Assembly: GCF_014779715.1 (NCBI RefSeq) | Contig: NZ_JACXYU010000001.1 | Coordinates: forward strand, 62,001 to 126,000 | Length of the DNA: 64,000 nt | Direction of reading: 5' to 3' | Origin: Streptomyces chumphonensis | GTDB lineage: Bacteria; Actinomycetota; Actinomycetes; Streptomycetales; Streptomycetaceae | In this document: piece after piece, positions 53,644 through 62,733 of the stretch | Layout of the letters: each line of letters starts with the position of its first letter | How positions within the stretch are numbered: position 1 is the first letter of the stretch | Program-made: the position numbers and the translations under genes | Notes under the pieces: generated by a model | The model's database searches: none | Told to the model about the DNA's origin: nothing | The model's input: only the letters and a program-made list of their open reading frames with translations

Positions 53644-54999
53644 GTGACGCACATCCCCCGGCTGGTCCTGGCGGCACCGGCCTCCGGGAGCGGCAAGACC
53701 ACCGTGGCGACGGGCCTGATGGCCGCCTTCGCCGAACGCGGCATGGCCGTCTCCGGGCACAAGGTCGGGCCCGACTACATCGACCCCGGCTACCACGCGC
53801 TCGTCACCGGCCGCCCCGGCCGCAACCTGGACGCCTACCTGTGCGGACCCGAACGGGTCGCCCCGCTGTTCCTGCACGGTGCCGCCGGGGCCGAACTGGC
53901 CGTCGTCGAGGGCGTGATGGGCCTGTTCGACGGCGCGAGCGGGCTGGGCGAGACGGGGTCGACGGCGCAGGTCGCCAAGGTGCTGCGGGCTCCGGTGGTG
54001 CTCGTGGTGGACGCCTCCTCGCAGTCCCGGTCGGTCGCGGCGCTCGTGCACGGCTTCGCCTCCTGGGACACCGGGGTGCGGCTGGCCGGGGTGATCCTCA
54101 ACAAGGTGGGCTCGGCACGCCACGAGGCGCTGCTGCGCGAGGCGCTGGAGGAGTCCGGGGTGCCGGTCCTCGGCGCGCTGCTGCGCAAGCCGCAGGTGAG
54201 CGCCCCCTCCCGGCACCTGGGCCTGGTCCCGGTGGCCGAACGCCGGGCGGAGGCGGTGGACGCTGCCTCCGCGCTGGCCGCGCAGGTGCGGGCGGGCGTG
54301 GACCTGGACGCGGTCCTGGCACTCGCCCGCAGCGCGCCGCCGCTGCCCGACACCCCCTGGGAACCGCCGGTGGTGCGCAGCCCGGCCCGCCGCCCGGTGG
54401 TCGCGGTCGCGGGCGGGGCGGCGTTCACGTTCGCCTACACCGAGCACACCGAACTGCTGCGGGCCGCCGGGGCGGACGTCGTCCCCTTCGACCCGCTGCG
54501 CGACGAGCGGCTGCCCGAGGGAACGTCCGGGGTGGTGATCGGCGGCGGGTTCCCCGAGGTGTACGGCCCGGAGTTGTCGGCGAACAGCCGCCTGCGCGAG
54601 GCCGTGGCCCGGTTCTCCGGCCCGGTCGCGGCGGAGTGCGCCGGGCTGCTCTACCTGGGCCGGGAGCTGGACGGGCTGCCGATGTGCGGGGTGCTGGACG
54701 TCTCGGCGCGGATGACGGGACGGCTGACGCTGGGCTACCGGGAGGCCGTGGCGCTGGAGGAGAGTGTGCTGGCGGTGCCCGGCACCCGGGTGCGGGGCCA
54801 CGAGTTCCACCGCACGACGACCGAGCCCGGTGCGGGCCCCCGTCCGGCGTGGGGCATGACGCGCCCCGAGCGGCGCGTCGAGGGCTTCGTGCGGGAGCAG
54901 GTGCACGCGTCCTACCTGCACGTGCACTGGGCCGCCGAACCGGGCCTGGCCCAGCGGTTCGTGGAGAGGTGTGCGGCGTGGTCGCCCCCGGCCGGGTGA
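53644..54999 (+). CDS. cobB: Cobyrinate (hydrogenobyrinate) a,c-diamide synthase
   Basis: 451 residues from GTG 53644, 4 nt after cobO. N-terminal ATPase domain (AAPASGSGKTTVATG, GHKVGPDYIDPGYH, EGVMGLFDG) and C-terminal glutaminase with the Cys in AAECAGLLYLG and GHEFHRTT. It amidates carboxylates a and c. The next gene starts inside its last 22 nt. Confidence 0.95.
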   Translation: MTHIPRLVLAAPASGSGKTTVATGLMAAFAERGMAVSGHKVGPDYIDPGYHALVTGRPGRNLDAYLCGPERVAPLFLHGAAGAELAVVEGVMGLFDGASGLGETGSTAQVAKVLRAPVVLVVDASSQSRSVAALVHGFASWDTGVRLAGVILNKVGSARHEALLREALEESGVPVLGALLRKPQVSAPSRHLGLVPVAERRAEAVDAASALAAQVRAGVDLDAVLALARSAPPLPDTPWEPPVVRSPARRPVVAVAGGAAFTFAYTEHTELLRAAGADVVPFDPLRDERLPEGTSGVVIGGGFPEVYGPELSANSRLREAVARFSGPVAAECAGLLYLGRELDGLPMCGVLDVSARMTGRLTLGYREAVALEESVLAVPGTRVRGHEFHRTTTEPGAGPRPAWGMTRPERRVEGFVREQVHASYLHVHWAAEPGLAQRFVERCAAWSPPAG

Positions 55000-55388
55000 C
55001 CGTGGGAATCGGCGCCCGGCGCGGGGCCGCGGCCGAGGAGGTGCTGGGCGTCGTCGCCGCCGCGCTGTCCCGCGTCGGTCTTCCGGCCGGCGCCGTCGAG
55101 TGCCTGGCCACGGTCGAGGCCAGGGCCGCCGAGCCCGGGCTCGTCGCGGCGGCCGGACGGCTGGGCGTGCCGTTGCGCGGGCACAGCGCGGCGGCCCTGG
55201 CCGAGGTGCCGGTGCCGCACCCGTCGGCGCTCCCGGCGGCGGCCCTCGGCACCCCGTCCGTCGCCGAGGCCGCGGCCCTCCTGGGGGCGGGGCCGGGGGC
55301 CGAACTGCTCGTTGCCAAACTGAGGTCGGCGCCCCTGACCGGAGGATCCCGGGTCACGTGCGCCGTGGCCGGGCGCCCACCCCGTTGA
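54978..55388 (+). CDS. CobE/CbiG C-terminal domain protein
   Basis: 136 residues; GTG 54978 has GGAGAGG about 7 nt upstream and overlaps cobB by 22 nt (GTG 54996 is an alternative). The pattern VTVGIGARRGAAAEEV, ...TVEARAAEPGL and TPSVAEAAALLGAG is that of the CbiG C-terminal/CobE family, which takes part in ring contraction and lactone opening of the corrin ring. The stand-alone form is small; no CbiG N-domain is seen. Confidence 0.85.
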   Translation: MVAPGRVTVGIGARRGAAAEEVLGVVAAALSRVGLPAGAVECLATVEARAAEPGLVAAAGRLGVPLRGHSAAALAEVPVPHPSALPAAALGTPSVAEAAALLGAGPGAELLVAKLRSAPLTGGSRVTCAVAGRPPR

Positions 55389-55408
55389 TCCGCCCGCCCG
55401 TCCCCACG

Positions 55409-55432
55409 CACCAGCACCAGCACCAGCACCAG
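55409..55432. repeat. Hexanucleotide tandem repeat (CACCAG)x4
   Basis: Four exact CACCAG units (55409-55432) plus a partial CACCAC, in the 60-nt gap before the cbiX-like start. Such short repeats can slip and alter spacing to the following GGAG ribosome site. Confidence 0.8.
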
Positions 55433-55448
55433 CACCACAGGAGTACAC

Positions 55449-56321
55449 GTGACCACCGCGCCAGCCCTGCTCGCCGTCGGCCCCGGGACCCGCGACGCGT
55501 CCGGGACGGAGGGCGTCCGTTCGTTCGTCGGCCGCCTCGGTGACGGCGGGGCCGGAGCACCGGTGGCCTGGGCCCTGACCGGGCCGGGCGGCCCCTCGCC
55601 GGCCGAGGCCGTCGCCGACCTCGCCGGGCGGGGGGTGCGACGGCTGGCCGTCGTCCCGCTGACCCTCGACGTCGACCCCGGCGCGACCGGGCCGGGGGAC
55701 GCCGTCGCCCGCGCCGTCGCCGCCCACCCCGGGCTGGACGCGGTCTGCGGGCGGCCCCTCGGCGCGCACCCGTTCGTCCTCGACGCGCTGGAGCGCCGGG
55801 TGGAGGAGGCGCTGGGCACGACGAGCCGGACGCCGGGCGACCGCGCGGACACGACCGTGCTGCTCGTCGGGCGGGGCACTGTGGAGCCCGAGGCCAACGC
55901 CGAGCTGCACCGGGCGGCGCGGCTGCTGTGGGAGGGCAGAGGGTTCGCGGGCGTGGAGACCGCCTTCGTCTCCGTCGCCGCCCCGGACGTCACCTCCGGG
56001 CTGGAGCGCTGCCGCGCGCTGGGCGCCCGGCGCGTCGTCGTCCTGCCGTACTTCCTCTTCCCCGAGGACGCCACGGACCGCGCGGCGCTTCAGGTGGAGG
56101 GCTGGTCCGCCGTGTACCCCGAGACGGACGTGCGGCTCGCGGGCGTCCTCGGCGCGGGTGCCTCACTGACCGGGCTGGTGTGGCAGCGCTACCGGGAGGC
56201 GCTGGCCTGCCCGGGCCGGGCCGGGGCCGGCTGCTGCGCCCACCCCCGGGCGGGGGCCCCCGGGGGCGCGCCGTGCGGGGAACCCGGCGCGGACTTCGGC
56301 GAGGGGCCGGCGCGGGCATGA
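55449..56321 (+). CDS. cbiX: Sirohydrochlorin chelatase-like protein (CbiX type), active-site histidine changed
   Basis: 290 residues from GTG 55449 (GGAG upstream). Two CbiX-like halves: LLAVGPGTRDASG near the start and LLVGRGTVEPEANAE near residue 138. In the family the first half reads GHG(S/T)R with a metal-binding His; here Pro stands in that place (GTCGGCCCCGGGACC). The second half has Arg. The C-terminal about 35 residues are Cys-rich (CCAH, CGEP). The enzyme may be inactive or use other ligands. It overlaps the next gene (ATGA). Confidence 0.85.
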   Translation: MTTAPALLAVGPGTRDASGTEGVRSFVGRLGDGGAGAPVAWALTGPGGPSPAEAVADLAGRGVRRLAVVPLTLDVDPGATGPGDAVARAVAAHPGLDAVCGRPLGAHPFVLDALERRVEEALGTTSRTPGDRADTTVLLVGRGTVEPEANAELHRAARLLWEGRGFAGVETAFVSVAAPDVTSGLERCRALGARRVVVLPYFLFPEDATDRAALQVEGWSAVYPETDVRLAGVLGAGASLTGLVWQRYREALACPGRAGAGCCAHPRAGAPGGAPCGEPGADFGEGPARA

Positions 56322-57379
56322 GCACGCACGCTCCCACCGAACCGGACCTGCGCCACCACGGCGACGCGGAGGTGCGCGACGCGGCGGGCCTGACGGACCT
56401 GGCCGTCAACGTGCGCACCGGCACGCCCCCGTCGTGGCTGAAGGCCCGGATCGCGGCCTCGCTCGACTCCCTCGCCGCCTACCCCGACGACCGCCCGGCC
56501 CGGCGTGCGGTGGCCCGGCACCACGGCGTGCCGGAGGAGTGCGTCCTGCTCACGGCCGGAGCGGCCGAGGCGTTCGTCCTGCTCGCCCGCGCCCTGCGGG
56601 TCCGGCACCCCGTCGTCGTCCACCCGCAGTTCACCGAGCCGGAGGCCGCGCTGCGCGACGCGGGCCACCCGGTGGCGCGGGTCCTGCTGGAGGCCGCCGA
56701 CGGGTTCCGGCTGCGGCCCGGCGCCGTGCCCGAGGAGGCGGACCTCGTCGTCGTGGGCAACCCGACCAACCCGACGTCGGTGCTGCACCCGGCGGGCGCC
56801 CTCGGGGCGCTGGCCCGCCCGGGCCGGACGCTGGTGGTGGACGAGGCGTTCATCGACGCCGTCCCCGGCGAGCGGGAGTCGCTGGTGCCGCACCTCGCGG
56901 AGCTGCCCGGCTCCGTCGTCGTCCTGCGCAGCCTGACCAAGACGTGGGGCCTGGCGGGCCTGCGGATCGGCTACGTCCTGGCCGGTGCGCCGGTCATCGC
57001 CGCGCTGGCGGAGCAGCAGCCGCTGTGGCCCGTCGGCACCCCGGCCCTGGCGGCGGCCGAGGCCTGCTGCTCGGCACGGGCCCGCGCGGAGGCCGAGGCG
57101 GCGGCCCGCGTCTTCGCGGCGGACCGGGCCCACCTGCTGGCCCGGCTGCGGGAGTTCGGGGAGATCGGCCACGCCACGGCCGCCCCCGAGGGGCCGTTCC
57201 TGCTCATCCACCACCCGGAGGGGGCGGAGCTCCGCGCGCGGCTGCGCCGGTCGGGGTACGCGCTACGGCGCGGCGACACCTTCCCCGGTCTGGGTCCCCG
57301 GTGGCTGCGGCTGGCCGTCCGGGACCGCGCCACGACGGACGGACTCGTGCGGGCCCTGGGCGCGGCGGGGGTGCGCTGA
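56318..57379 (+). CDS. cobC: CobC-like PLP enzyme (threonine-phosphate decarboxylase family)
   Basis: 353 residues from ATG 56318. Fold type I aminotransferase with AGAAEAFVLLA, VGNPTNPTSVLHP, VDEAFIDA and the PLP lysine Lys208 in SLTKTWGLAGLRIGY. HisC-like enzymes in cob operons are CobC/CobD-type enzymes that make the aminopropanol phosphate arm, so the operon favours that over histidinol-phosphate aminotransferase. Last gene of the cob run. Confidence 0.88.
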   Translation: MSTHAPTEPDLRHHGDAEVRDAAGLTDLAVNVRTGTPPSWLKARIAASLDSLAAYPDDRPARRAVARHHGVPEECVLLTAGAAEAFVLLARALRVRHPVVVHPQFTEPEAALRDAGHPVARVLLEAADGFRLRPGAVPEEADLVVVGNPTNPTSVLHPAGALGALARPGRTLVVDEAFIDAVPGERESLVPHLAELPGSVVVLRSLTKTWGLAGLRIGYVLAGAPVIAALAEQQPLWPVGTPALAAAEACCSARARAEAEAAARVFAADRAHLLARLREFGEIGHATAAPEGPFLLIHHPEGAELRARLRRSGYALRRGDTFPGLGPRWLRLAVRDRATTDGLVRALGAAGVR

Positions 57380-57474
57380 GCGGCGCCGTACCGCGCCGCC
57401 ACCGCGCCCCCTGCCGCGCCCCGGCCCCGGTCCCGGCGCCTGACCCGGGGCAGGCTCCCCCGGCGCGCCCCGGG

Positions 57475-58431
57475 TCAGGCGCCGCGCCGCCGCAGCAGGA
57501 GCAGCGCACCGCCGACGGCGAGCAGGCCCGCCGCCCCGCCCAGCAGGTAGGGGGTGCGGGAGTCGCCGCCGGTCGCGGCGAGGTCGGGGCCCTCGTCGGG
57601 CTGTTCGACCCGCGCGGCCGGCCCGGCCTGCGGCACGGTGCCCTCCGGCTCCCGCCCCTCGGGGGCGGGCCGCTCCGGCTCGGCGGGCTCCGGGTCGGCG
57701 GCCTCCTCGGGGCCCGCGGGCGTGCGGCAGCTCACCTCCGCCAGGGTGACGCGGCCCTCGACCTCGGCCACGTTCAGGTTCAGGGGGTCGACGGAGACCG
57801 CGAGTTCCAGCGCCGCGGCCGCCGCGCCACCCGGGGTGCTCTCCCGCTGGGCGAAGGTCAGGCCCACCTCACCGACGCCCGGCACGGAGACCGTCGTCGG
57901 GCCACCGGCACGGAGCGCGACGCGTTTGCCGAGCACCGTCACCGAGCCCGGCACGTCGACCTCGGCCGTGGCGTCCGCGCCGAGGGCGCACTCGACCTCG
58001 GCGGAGACCGTCTCGGCCTCGATGACGGACAGCAGGGGCAGGCCGGGGAGGTGGACGCGGGCACGGGCGAGCGTGACGCCCGCGGCGGCGCGGTCGGCGG
58101 TGGCCTCGGCCCGCGCCTCGGCGACCTCGGCCCGCAGGACGCTGAACGGCTCACCGCCGTGCACCCCGTCGAGCTCGGCGGTGAGCGCGGTCTTCCCGGC
58201 GGTCTCGGGCCGGGGCCCCGCGCCGGGCGCGGAGACCTCGTTGAGTGCGGTCTCCAGGGGGATCTCGACGGTGTCGTCGAGCAGGGAGACGTCGAGCTGC
58301 GCACGCAGCACCGCGGCGTGGGCCGCGCCTTCCCGGCCCGCTCCGCCACCGTCCCCGGTGGCGTGGGCGGGCGCGGCCGCGGCGCCGGTGAGCGCGGTCG
58401 CGGCGAGCAGGCTGAGGACGGACGTGTTCAC
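57475..58431 (-). CDS. SCO1860-like LAxTG-anchored surface protein
   Basis: 318 residues from GTG 58431. Signal peptide (VLSLLAATALTGAAAAPAHA), an about 220-residue Ala/Val-rich extracellular part, a Pro/Glu linker, then a sortase signal LAATG followed by a membrane helix (YLLGGAAGLLAVGGALLLL) and RRRGA tail. Class E sortases of streptomycetes cut LAxTG; the family norm, as I recall, is LAETG, here Ala replaces Glu. Function unknown. Confidence 0.85.
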   Translation of the reverse strand: MNTSVLSLLAATALTGAAAAPAHATGDGGGAGREGAAHAAVLRAQLDVSLLDDTVEIPLETALNEVSAPGAGPRPETAGKTALTAELDGVHGGEPFSVLRAEVAEARAEATADRAAAGVTLARARVHLPGLPLLSVIEAETVSAEVECALGADATAEVDVPGSVTVLGKRVALRAGGPTTVSVPGVGEVGLTFAQRESTPGGAAAAALELAVSVDPLNLNVAEVEGRVTLAEVSCRTPAGPEEAADPEPAEPERPAPEGREPEGTVPQAGPAARVEQPDEGPDLAATGGDSRTPYLLGGAAGLLAVGGALLLLRRRGA

Positions 58432-58605
58432 GGCAGGGAACCCCCACGGACGTACGGACGTCACCGCACGGCGTATGAGGGGACATCGCTCGTGCCGGTG
58501 ACCGGGACCCCGTCATGGTTGACGCGGGCCGTCGCCCCCGTCCGCGTTCCCGGACCGGTTCACCCGGACGGGGCGCGGCCGAACACCGTGGCGAAACACC
58601 GGCCG

Positions 58606-59697
58606 CTACCGCACGACGCGCCCCCGCAGCACCACGCGGCGCGGCCGCGCCAGGACCCGGACGTCCGCGCGCGGGTCCTCGTCGTAGACGACGAGGTCCG
58701 CCGGCTCGCCCTCCCCCAGCGCCGGACGGCCGAGCCAGGCCCGCGCGCCCCAGGTCGTGGCGGAGAGGGCGTCCAGGGCGGGGATCCCGGCCCGGACCAG
58801 TTCCGCCACCTCCTCGGCGACCAGCCCGTGGGCCAGGGAACCGCCCGCGTCCGTGCCGACGAAGACGGGGATACCCGCGTCGTAGGCGGCCCGTACCGTC
58901 GCGTAGCGCCGCGCGTGCAGTCGGCGCATGTGGTCGGCCCAGCGGGGGAACTTCCCCTCCCCGCCGTCCGCCAGGTGCGGGAACGTGGCGATGTTGACCA
59001 GGGTGGGCACGATGGCGATGCCGCGCTCCGCGAAGAGCGGGATCGTCTCCTCGGTGAGCCCGGTGGCGTGCTCCACGCAGTCGATTCCGGCCTCCGCGAG
59101 GTCCCGCAGGGAGTCCTCGGCGAAGCAGTGGGCGGTGACCCGGGCGCCCTCCTCGTGCGCGGCGGCGATGGCCGCCCGTACGGCGTCGCGGGGCCAGCAG
59201 GCCGTGAGGTCGCCGACCTCCCGGTCGATCCAGTCGCCGACGAGCTTGACCCAGCCGTCGCTGCGCCGGGCCTCCCGGCGCACGTAGGCCACCAGCTCCT
59301 CGGGTTCGATCTCGTGTGCGTAGTTGCGGATGTAACGGCGGGTGCGGGCGATGTGACGCCCCGCGCGGACGATCTTCGGCAGGTCGGCGCGGTCGTCGAT
59401 CCACCGGGTGTCGGCGGCCGAGCCCGCGTCGCGGATGAGGAGCGTGCCGGCGTCACGGTCGGTGAGGGCCTGCTTCTCGCTGGTGATCGCGTCGACGGCG
59501 CCGTGCGCGTCCAGCCCGACGTGGCAGTGGGCGTCGACCAGCCCGGGAAGGGCCCAGCCGCGGACCGTGACGACCTCGCGCGCCAGGAGGGGCCGGGTGT
59601 GGCTGATCCGCCCGTCGACCACCCATACCTCGTCGCGTACCTCCCGCGGTCCGACCAGGACCGGGCCCGTGATGTGCAGCACCGCGCTTCCGCTCAT
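58606..59697 (-). CDS. Amidohydrolase family protein
   Basis: 363 residues from ATG 59697. Metal-dependent TIM barrel with HxH (VDAHCHVGLD), KLVGDW (possible bridging Lys), His in TAHCFAED and VEHATGL, and Asp in GTDAGGS: a complete binuclear set. It resembles imidazolonepropionase/prolidase-like amidohydrolases. No ribosome site; a TACAGT box ends 6 nt before the ATG, suggesting a leaderless start. Substrate unknown. Confidence 0.9.
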   Translation of the reverse strand: MSGSAVLHITGPVLVGPREVRDEVWVVDGRISHTRPLLAREVVTVRGWALPGLVDAHCHVGLDAHGAVDAITSEKQALTDRDAGTLLIRDAGSAADTRWIDDRADLPKIVRAGRHIARTRRYIRNYAHEIEPEELVAYVRREARRSDGWVKLVGDWIDREVGDLTACWPRDAVRAAIAAAHEEGARVTAHCFAEDSLRDLAEAGIDCVEHATGLTEETIPLFAERGIAIVPTLVNIATFPHLADGGEGKFPRWADHMRRLHARRYATVRAAYDAGIPVFVGTDAGGSLAHGLVAEEVAELVRAGIPALDALSATTWGARAWLGRPALGEGEPADLVVYDEDPRADVRVLARPRRVVLRGRVVR

Positions 59698-60159
59698 GCC
59701 CGCACTGTACGAGGGGGGCACCAAGGGGCACGAGCCCCCTCCGCGCTCCTCGACGGCGACGGGCCGAGCAGCGCGGAGGGGGCCCGCCGCGGGCCGGACA
59801 CCGTGGGTCGCGAAGAATTCACCGACACGCTACGCTCACGGAATCGAGGGGATCGAATACCTTCTGAATTCGTTATTCTGCGTAGCCGCCCGTTCTCTTC
59901 TTCCCGCTTTTTCGCAGGTCAAACCAACTTCTTTATCAGCGGCCCGGAAAGCCCGCGATGCGGACAGGCGCCTCGGTCGTTATGCACCTGTGACAGACTC
60001 CACAGGGGCGGCGTTCTGGGCCGGCATGTCCGACATGACCAGTCATTTTACCCGCAGCCGGTGCCACAGGCGCGCCCGCGCGCGATAACATGTCCAGGCC
60101 CTGTGCGTAACCCCGCGCCACGATGCAATCTGACTTTTTCCTGGGTAAATTAAATCGAC
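59698..60159. other. Intergenic region upstream of ectA
   Basis: 462 nt with no gene. It contains a hairpin (59734-59783) and then an unusually AT-rich stretch (about 59810-60160) that holds the ect control region. Candidate -10 boxes are GATAAC near 60085 and TAAATT at 60146-60151. Two GAATTC hexamers lie near 59817 and 59868. I cannot place the promoter with certainty. Confidence 0.5.
59734..59783. terminator. Stem-loop upstream of ectA and amidohydrolase
   Basis: GCCCCCTCCGCGCT (59734-59747) pairs with AGCGCGGAGGGGGC (59770-59783), 14 bp, 22-nt loop. It lies between two divergent genes, so it is not a simple gene-end terminator. Confidence 0.5.
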
Positions 60160-60726
60160 ATGACCCCCGCACAAGCTGACCATGCACGTGCTCGAAGCGA
60201 ATTCATCGGAATGCCCGAGGAACTGAAGCTCGACACCCCACGGGTGGACGACGGCGCCGCTATCTGGCGCATCGCCCGCGACTCCCGGGTGCTCGACCTG
60301 AACTCGTCCTACAGCTACCTCCTGTGGTGCCGCGACTTCGCCGCCACCTCCGTGGTGGCGCGGGACGGGAACGGCGACCCGGTCGGCTTCATCACCGGCT
60401 ACATCCGTCCCCAGGAGCCCCGGACCCTGCTCATCTGGCAGGTCGCGGTGGACGAGAGCCAGCGGGGCCGCGGCCTGGCCGGAGCCATGCTGGACGGGTT
60501 GACCGCCCGTGTCGCCGAGGAACTGGGCGCGGACCGGATCGAGACCACGGTCACGCCCGACAACGTCCCCTCCAACCGGCTGTTCACCTCCTTCGCCGAC
60601 CGCCACGGCGCGGGGCTGCACCGCGAGGTGCTGTTCGACGGCGAGGTCTTCCCCGGTGACGGGCACGAGCCCGAGGTGCTGTACCGCATCGGCCCGGTGC
60701 GCGCCCTCGCCGGCGCGCCCGGCTGA
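60160..60726 (+). CDS. ectA: L-2,4-diaminobutyrate N-acetyltransferase
   Basis: 188 residues from ATG 60160. A GNAT acetyltransferase that acetylates diaminobutyrate in ectoine synthesis. Conserved LDLNSSYSYLLWCRDFA substrate region and the acetyl-CoA loop ESQRGRGLAGAML. No Shine-Dalgarno precedes the ATG and TAAATT ends 8 nt upstream, so a leaderless message is possible; an internal ATG at 60211 is the alternative. First gene of ectABCD. Confidence 0.95.
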   Translation: MTPAQADHARARSEFIGMPEELKLDTPRVDDGAAIWRIARDSRVLDLNSSYSYLLWCRDFAATSVVARDGNGDPVGFITGYIRPQEPRTLLIWQVAVDESQRGRGLAGAMLDGLTARVAEELGADRIETTVTPDNVPSNRLFTSFADRHGAGLHREVLFDGEVFPGDGHEPEVLYRIGPVRALAGAPG

Positions 60727-60821
60727 GGCGCCGCCCCGCCGGCCACCCCGCCGCGGCGGTCCCGCACGGCCGCCGCCCCACAGACTTCCTCCTCTTCACG
60801 ACTCACTCCCAGGAGCCTTCC

Positions 60822-62090
60822 GTGACCATCACCCAGCCGGACCTGAGCGTCTTCGAGACCCTGGAGTCGGAGGTGCGCGGCTACTGCCGCGGCTGGCCCA
60901 CGATCTTCGACCGTGCCCAGGGCAGCCACATGTACGACGAGGACGGCCACACGTACCTCGACTTCTTCGCGGGTGCGGGCTCACTCAACTACGGGCACAA
61001 CAACCCGGTGCTCAAACGCGCGCTGATCGACTACCTGGAGCGCGACGGCGTCACGCACGGCCTGGACATGTCCACGGTCGCCAAGCGGGCGTTCCTGGAG
61101 ACCTTCCAGAACGTGGTGCTGCGCCCGCGTGACCTGCCCTACAAGGTCATGTTCCCCGGCCCCACCGGCACCAACGCCGTCGAGGCCGCGCTCAAGCTGG
61201 CCCGCAAGGTCAAGGGCCGCGAGTCGATCGTGTCCTTCACCAACGCGTTCCACGGCATGTCGCTGGGCTCGCTCGCCGTCACCGGCAACGCCTTCAAGCG
61301 CGCCGGCGCGGGCATCCCGCTGGTCCACGGCACGCCGATGCCGTTCGACGCCTACCTCGACGGGTCGACGCCGGACTTCATCTGGTTCGAGCGCCTGCTG
61401 GAGGACTCCGGCTCGGGCCTCAACCAGCCCGCCGCCGTGATCGTCGAGACGGTGCAGGGCGAGGGCGGCATCAACGTGGCCCGGCCCGAGTGGCTGCGCG
61501 CCCTGGCCGACCTGTGCGAGCGGTACGACATGCTGCTCATCGTCGACGACATCCAGATGGGCTGCGGCCGCACCGGTGCCTTCTTCTCGTTCGAGGAGGC
61601 GGGCATCACGCCGGACATCGTCACCGTCTCGAAGTCCATCAGCGGCTACGGTCTGCCCATGTCGCTGACCCTCTTCAAGCCGGAGCTGGACATCTGGGAG
61701 CCGGGCGAGCACAACGGCACGTTCCGCGGCAACAACCCGGCGTTCGTGACGGCCACCGCCGCCCTGGAGACGTACTGGGCCGACGGCCAGATGGAGAAGC
61801 AGACCCTCGCCCGGGGCGAGCAGGTCGAGGCCGCCCTCGGCGAGATCGCCCGCGAGCACCCGGACGCCGTCGTGGAGTACCGCGGCCGCGGCCTGGTGTG
61901 GGGCATGGAGATGGCCGACAAGGCCGCCGCCGGCAAGATCGCCCGGCGCTGCTTCGACCTCGGTCTGCTGATCGAGACCTCCGGTCCGGAGAGCGAGGTC
62001 GTCAAGCTGCTCCCCGCCCTGACCACCACTCCCGAGGAGCTGGACGAGGGTCTGCGCATCCTGGCGCGCGCGGTCCGCGAGACGCTCTGA
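60822..62090 (+). CDS. ectB: Diaminobutyrate-2-oxoglutarate transaminase
   Basis: 422 residues from GTG 60822 with AGGAG upstream. Class III PLP aminotransferase that makes L-2,4-diaminobutyrate from aspartate semialdehyde. Motifs: [41 protein letters not shown] and the PLP lysine in VSKSISGYG. Length and order match EctB from other streptomycetes. Confidence 0.97.
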   Translation: MTITQPDLSVFETLESEVRGYCRGWPTIFDRAQGSHMYDEDGHTYLDFFAGAGSLNYGHNNPVLKRALIDYLERDGVTHGLDMSTVAKRAFLETFQNVVLRPRDLPYKVMFPGPTGTNAVEAALKLARKVKGRESIVSFTNAFHGMSLGSLAVTGNAFKRAGAGIPLVHGTPMPFDAYLDGSTPDFIWFERLLEDSGSGLNQPAAVIVETVQGEGGINVARPEWLRALADLCERYDMLLIVDDIQMGCGRTGAFFSFEEAGITPDIVTVSKSISGYGLPMSLTLFKPELDIWEPGEHNGTFRGNNPAFVTATAALETYWADGQMEKQTLARGEQVEAALGEIAREHPDAVVEYRGRGLVWGMEMADKAAAGKIARRCFDLGLLIETSGPESEVVKLLPALTTTPEELDEGLRILARAVRETL

Positions 62091-62111
62091 CCCCTGTTGC
62101 GCCACCCTTAA

Positions 62112-62138
62112 GGCCCGCTCCCCTCAGGGGGGCGGGCC
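62112..62138 (+). other. Hairpin between ectB and ectC
   Basis: A 12-bp stem (one G-U pair) with a 3-nt loop, 62112-62123 and 62127-62138, in the 83-nt gap. Without a U-tract it is more likely an mRNA stabiliser or partial attenuator. Confidence 0.5.
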
Positions 62139-62173
62139 GCCCCGTAGCCAAGCGAGCAGAAAGGCACCACGAA

Positions 62174-62572
62174 GTGATCGTCCGTTCCCTTCAGGAGATC
62201 GAGGACACCGACCGGGACATCCGTTCCGCCTCGGGGACGTGGCGCAGCAAGCGCCTCATCCTGGCCAAGGAGAAGGTCGGGTTCTCGTTCCACGAGACCG
62301 TGCTCTACGCCGGTACGGAGACCTCGATGTGGTACGCGAACCACGTCGAGGCCGTCCTGTGCGTGGAGGGCGAGGCCGAGCTGACGAACGACGAGACCGG
62401 TGAGAAGCACTGGATCAGCCCCGGCACCATGTACCTGCTCGACGGTCACGAGAAGCACACGCTGCGCCCGAAGACGGACTTCCGGGTGATCTGCGTCTTC
62501 AACCCGCCGGTCACCGGTCGTGAGGACCACGACGAGAACGGTGTCTACCCGCTCCTCACCGAGAGCGACTAA
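62174..62572 (+). CDS. ectC: L-ectoine synthase
   Basis: 132 residues from GTG 62174 (AAAGG upstream). A cupin that closes the ring of N-gamma-acetyl-diaminobutyrate to ectoine. Typical start [17 protein letters not shown], then [21 protein letters not shown] and YLLDGHEKH, with the metal-binding cupin residues. Standard EctC length. Confidence 0.97.
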   Translation: MIVRSLQEIEDTDRDIRSASGTWRSKRLILAKEKVGFSFHETVLYAGTETSMWYANHVEAVLCVEGEAELTNDETGEKHWISPGTMYLLDGHEKHTLRPKTDFRVICVFNPPVTGREDHDENGVYPLLTESD

Positions 62573-62733
62573 GCCGTCGGCGCGGGTCACGGAGCCCCGA
62601 ACAGGGGTTTTCGTGGCCCGCGCCGTCTTTGGAACGTTTCCTGTGGGGAACACGCCGACCCAGGGGTACTCCCCCGCAGGCGAACGACCTGGAAAGAGGA
62701 CAGGGCCGTACGAGAGGAGAGGAAGGAAACTCC

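Noticed and set aside
55409..55438. Short tandem repeat considered as a CRISPR
   Set aside because: Six-base unit without spacers. No CRISPR array or cas gene was seen anywhere in the window.
56434..60153. A 1,239-codon plus-strand open frame spanning cobC to the ect promoter
   Set aside because: It crosses the real genes cobC (plus), the surface protein and the amidohydrolase (minus) and has no domain.
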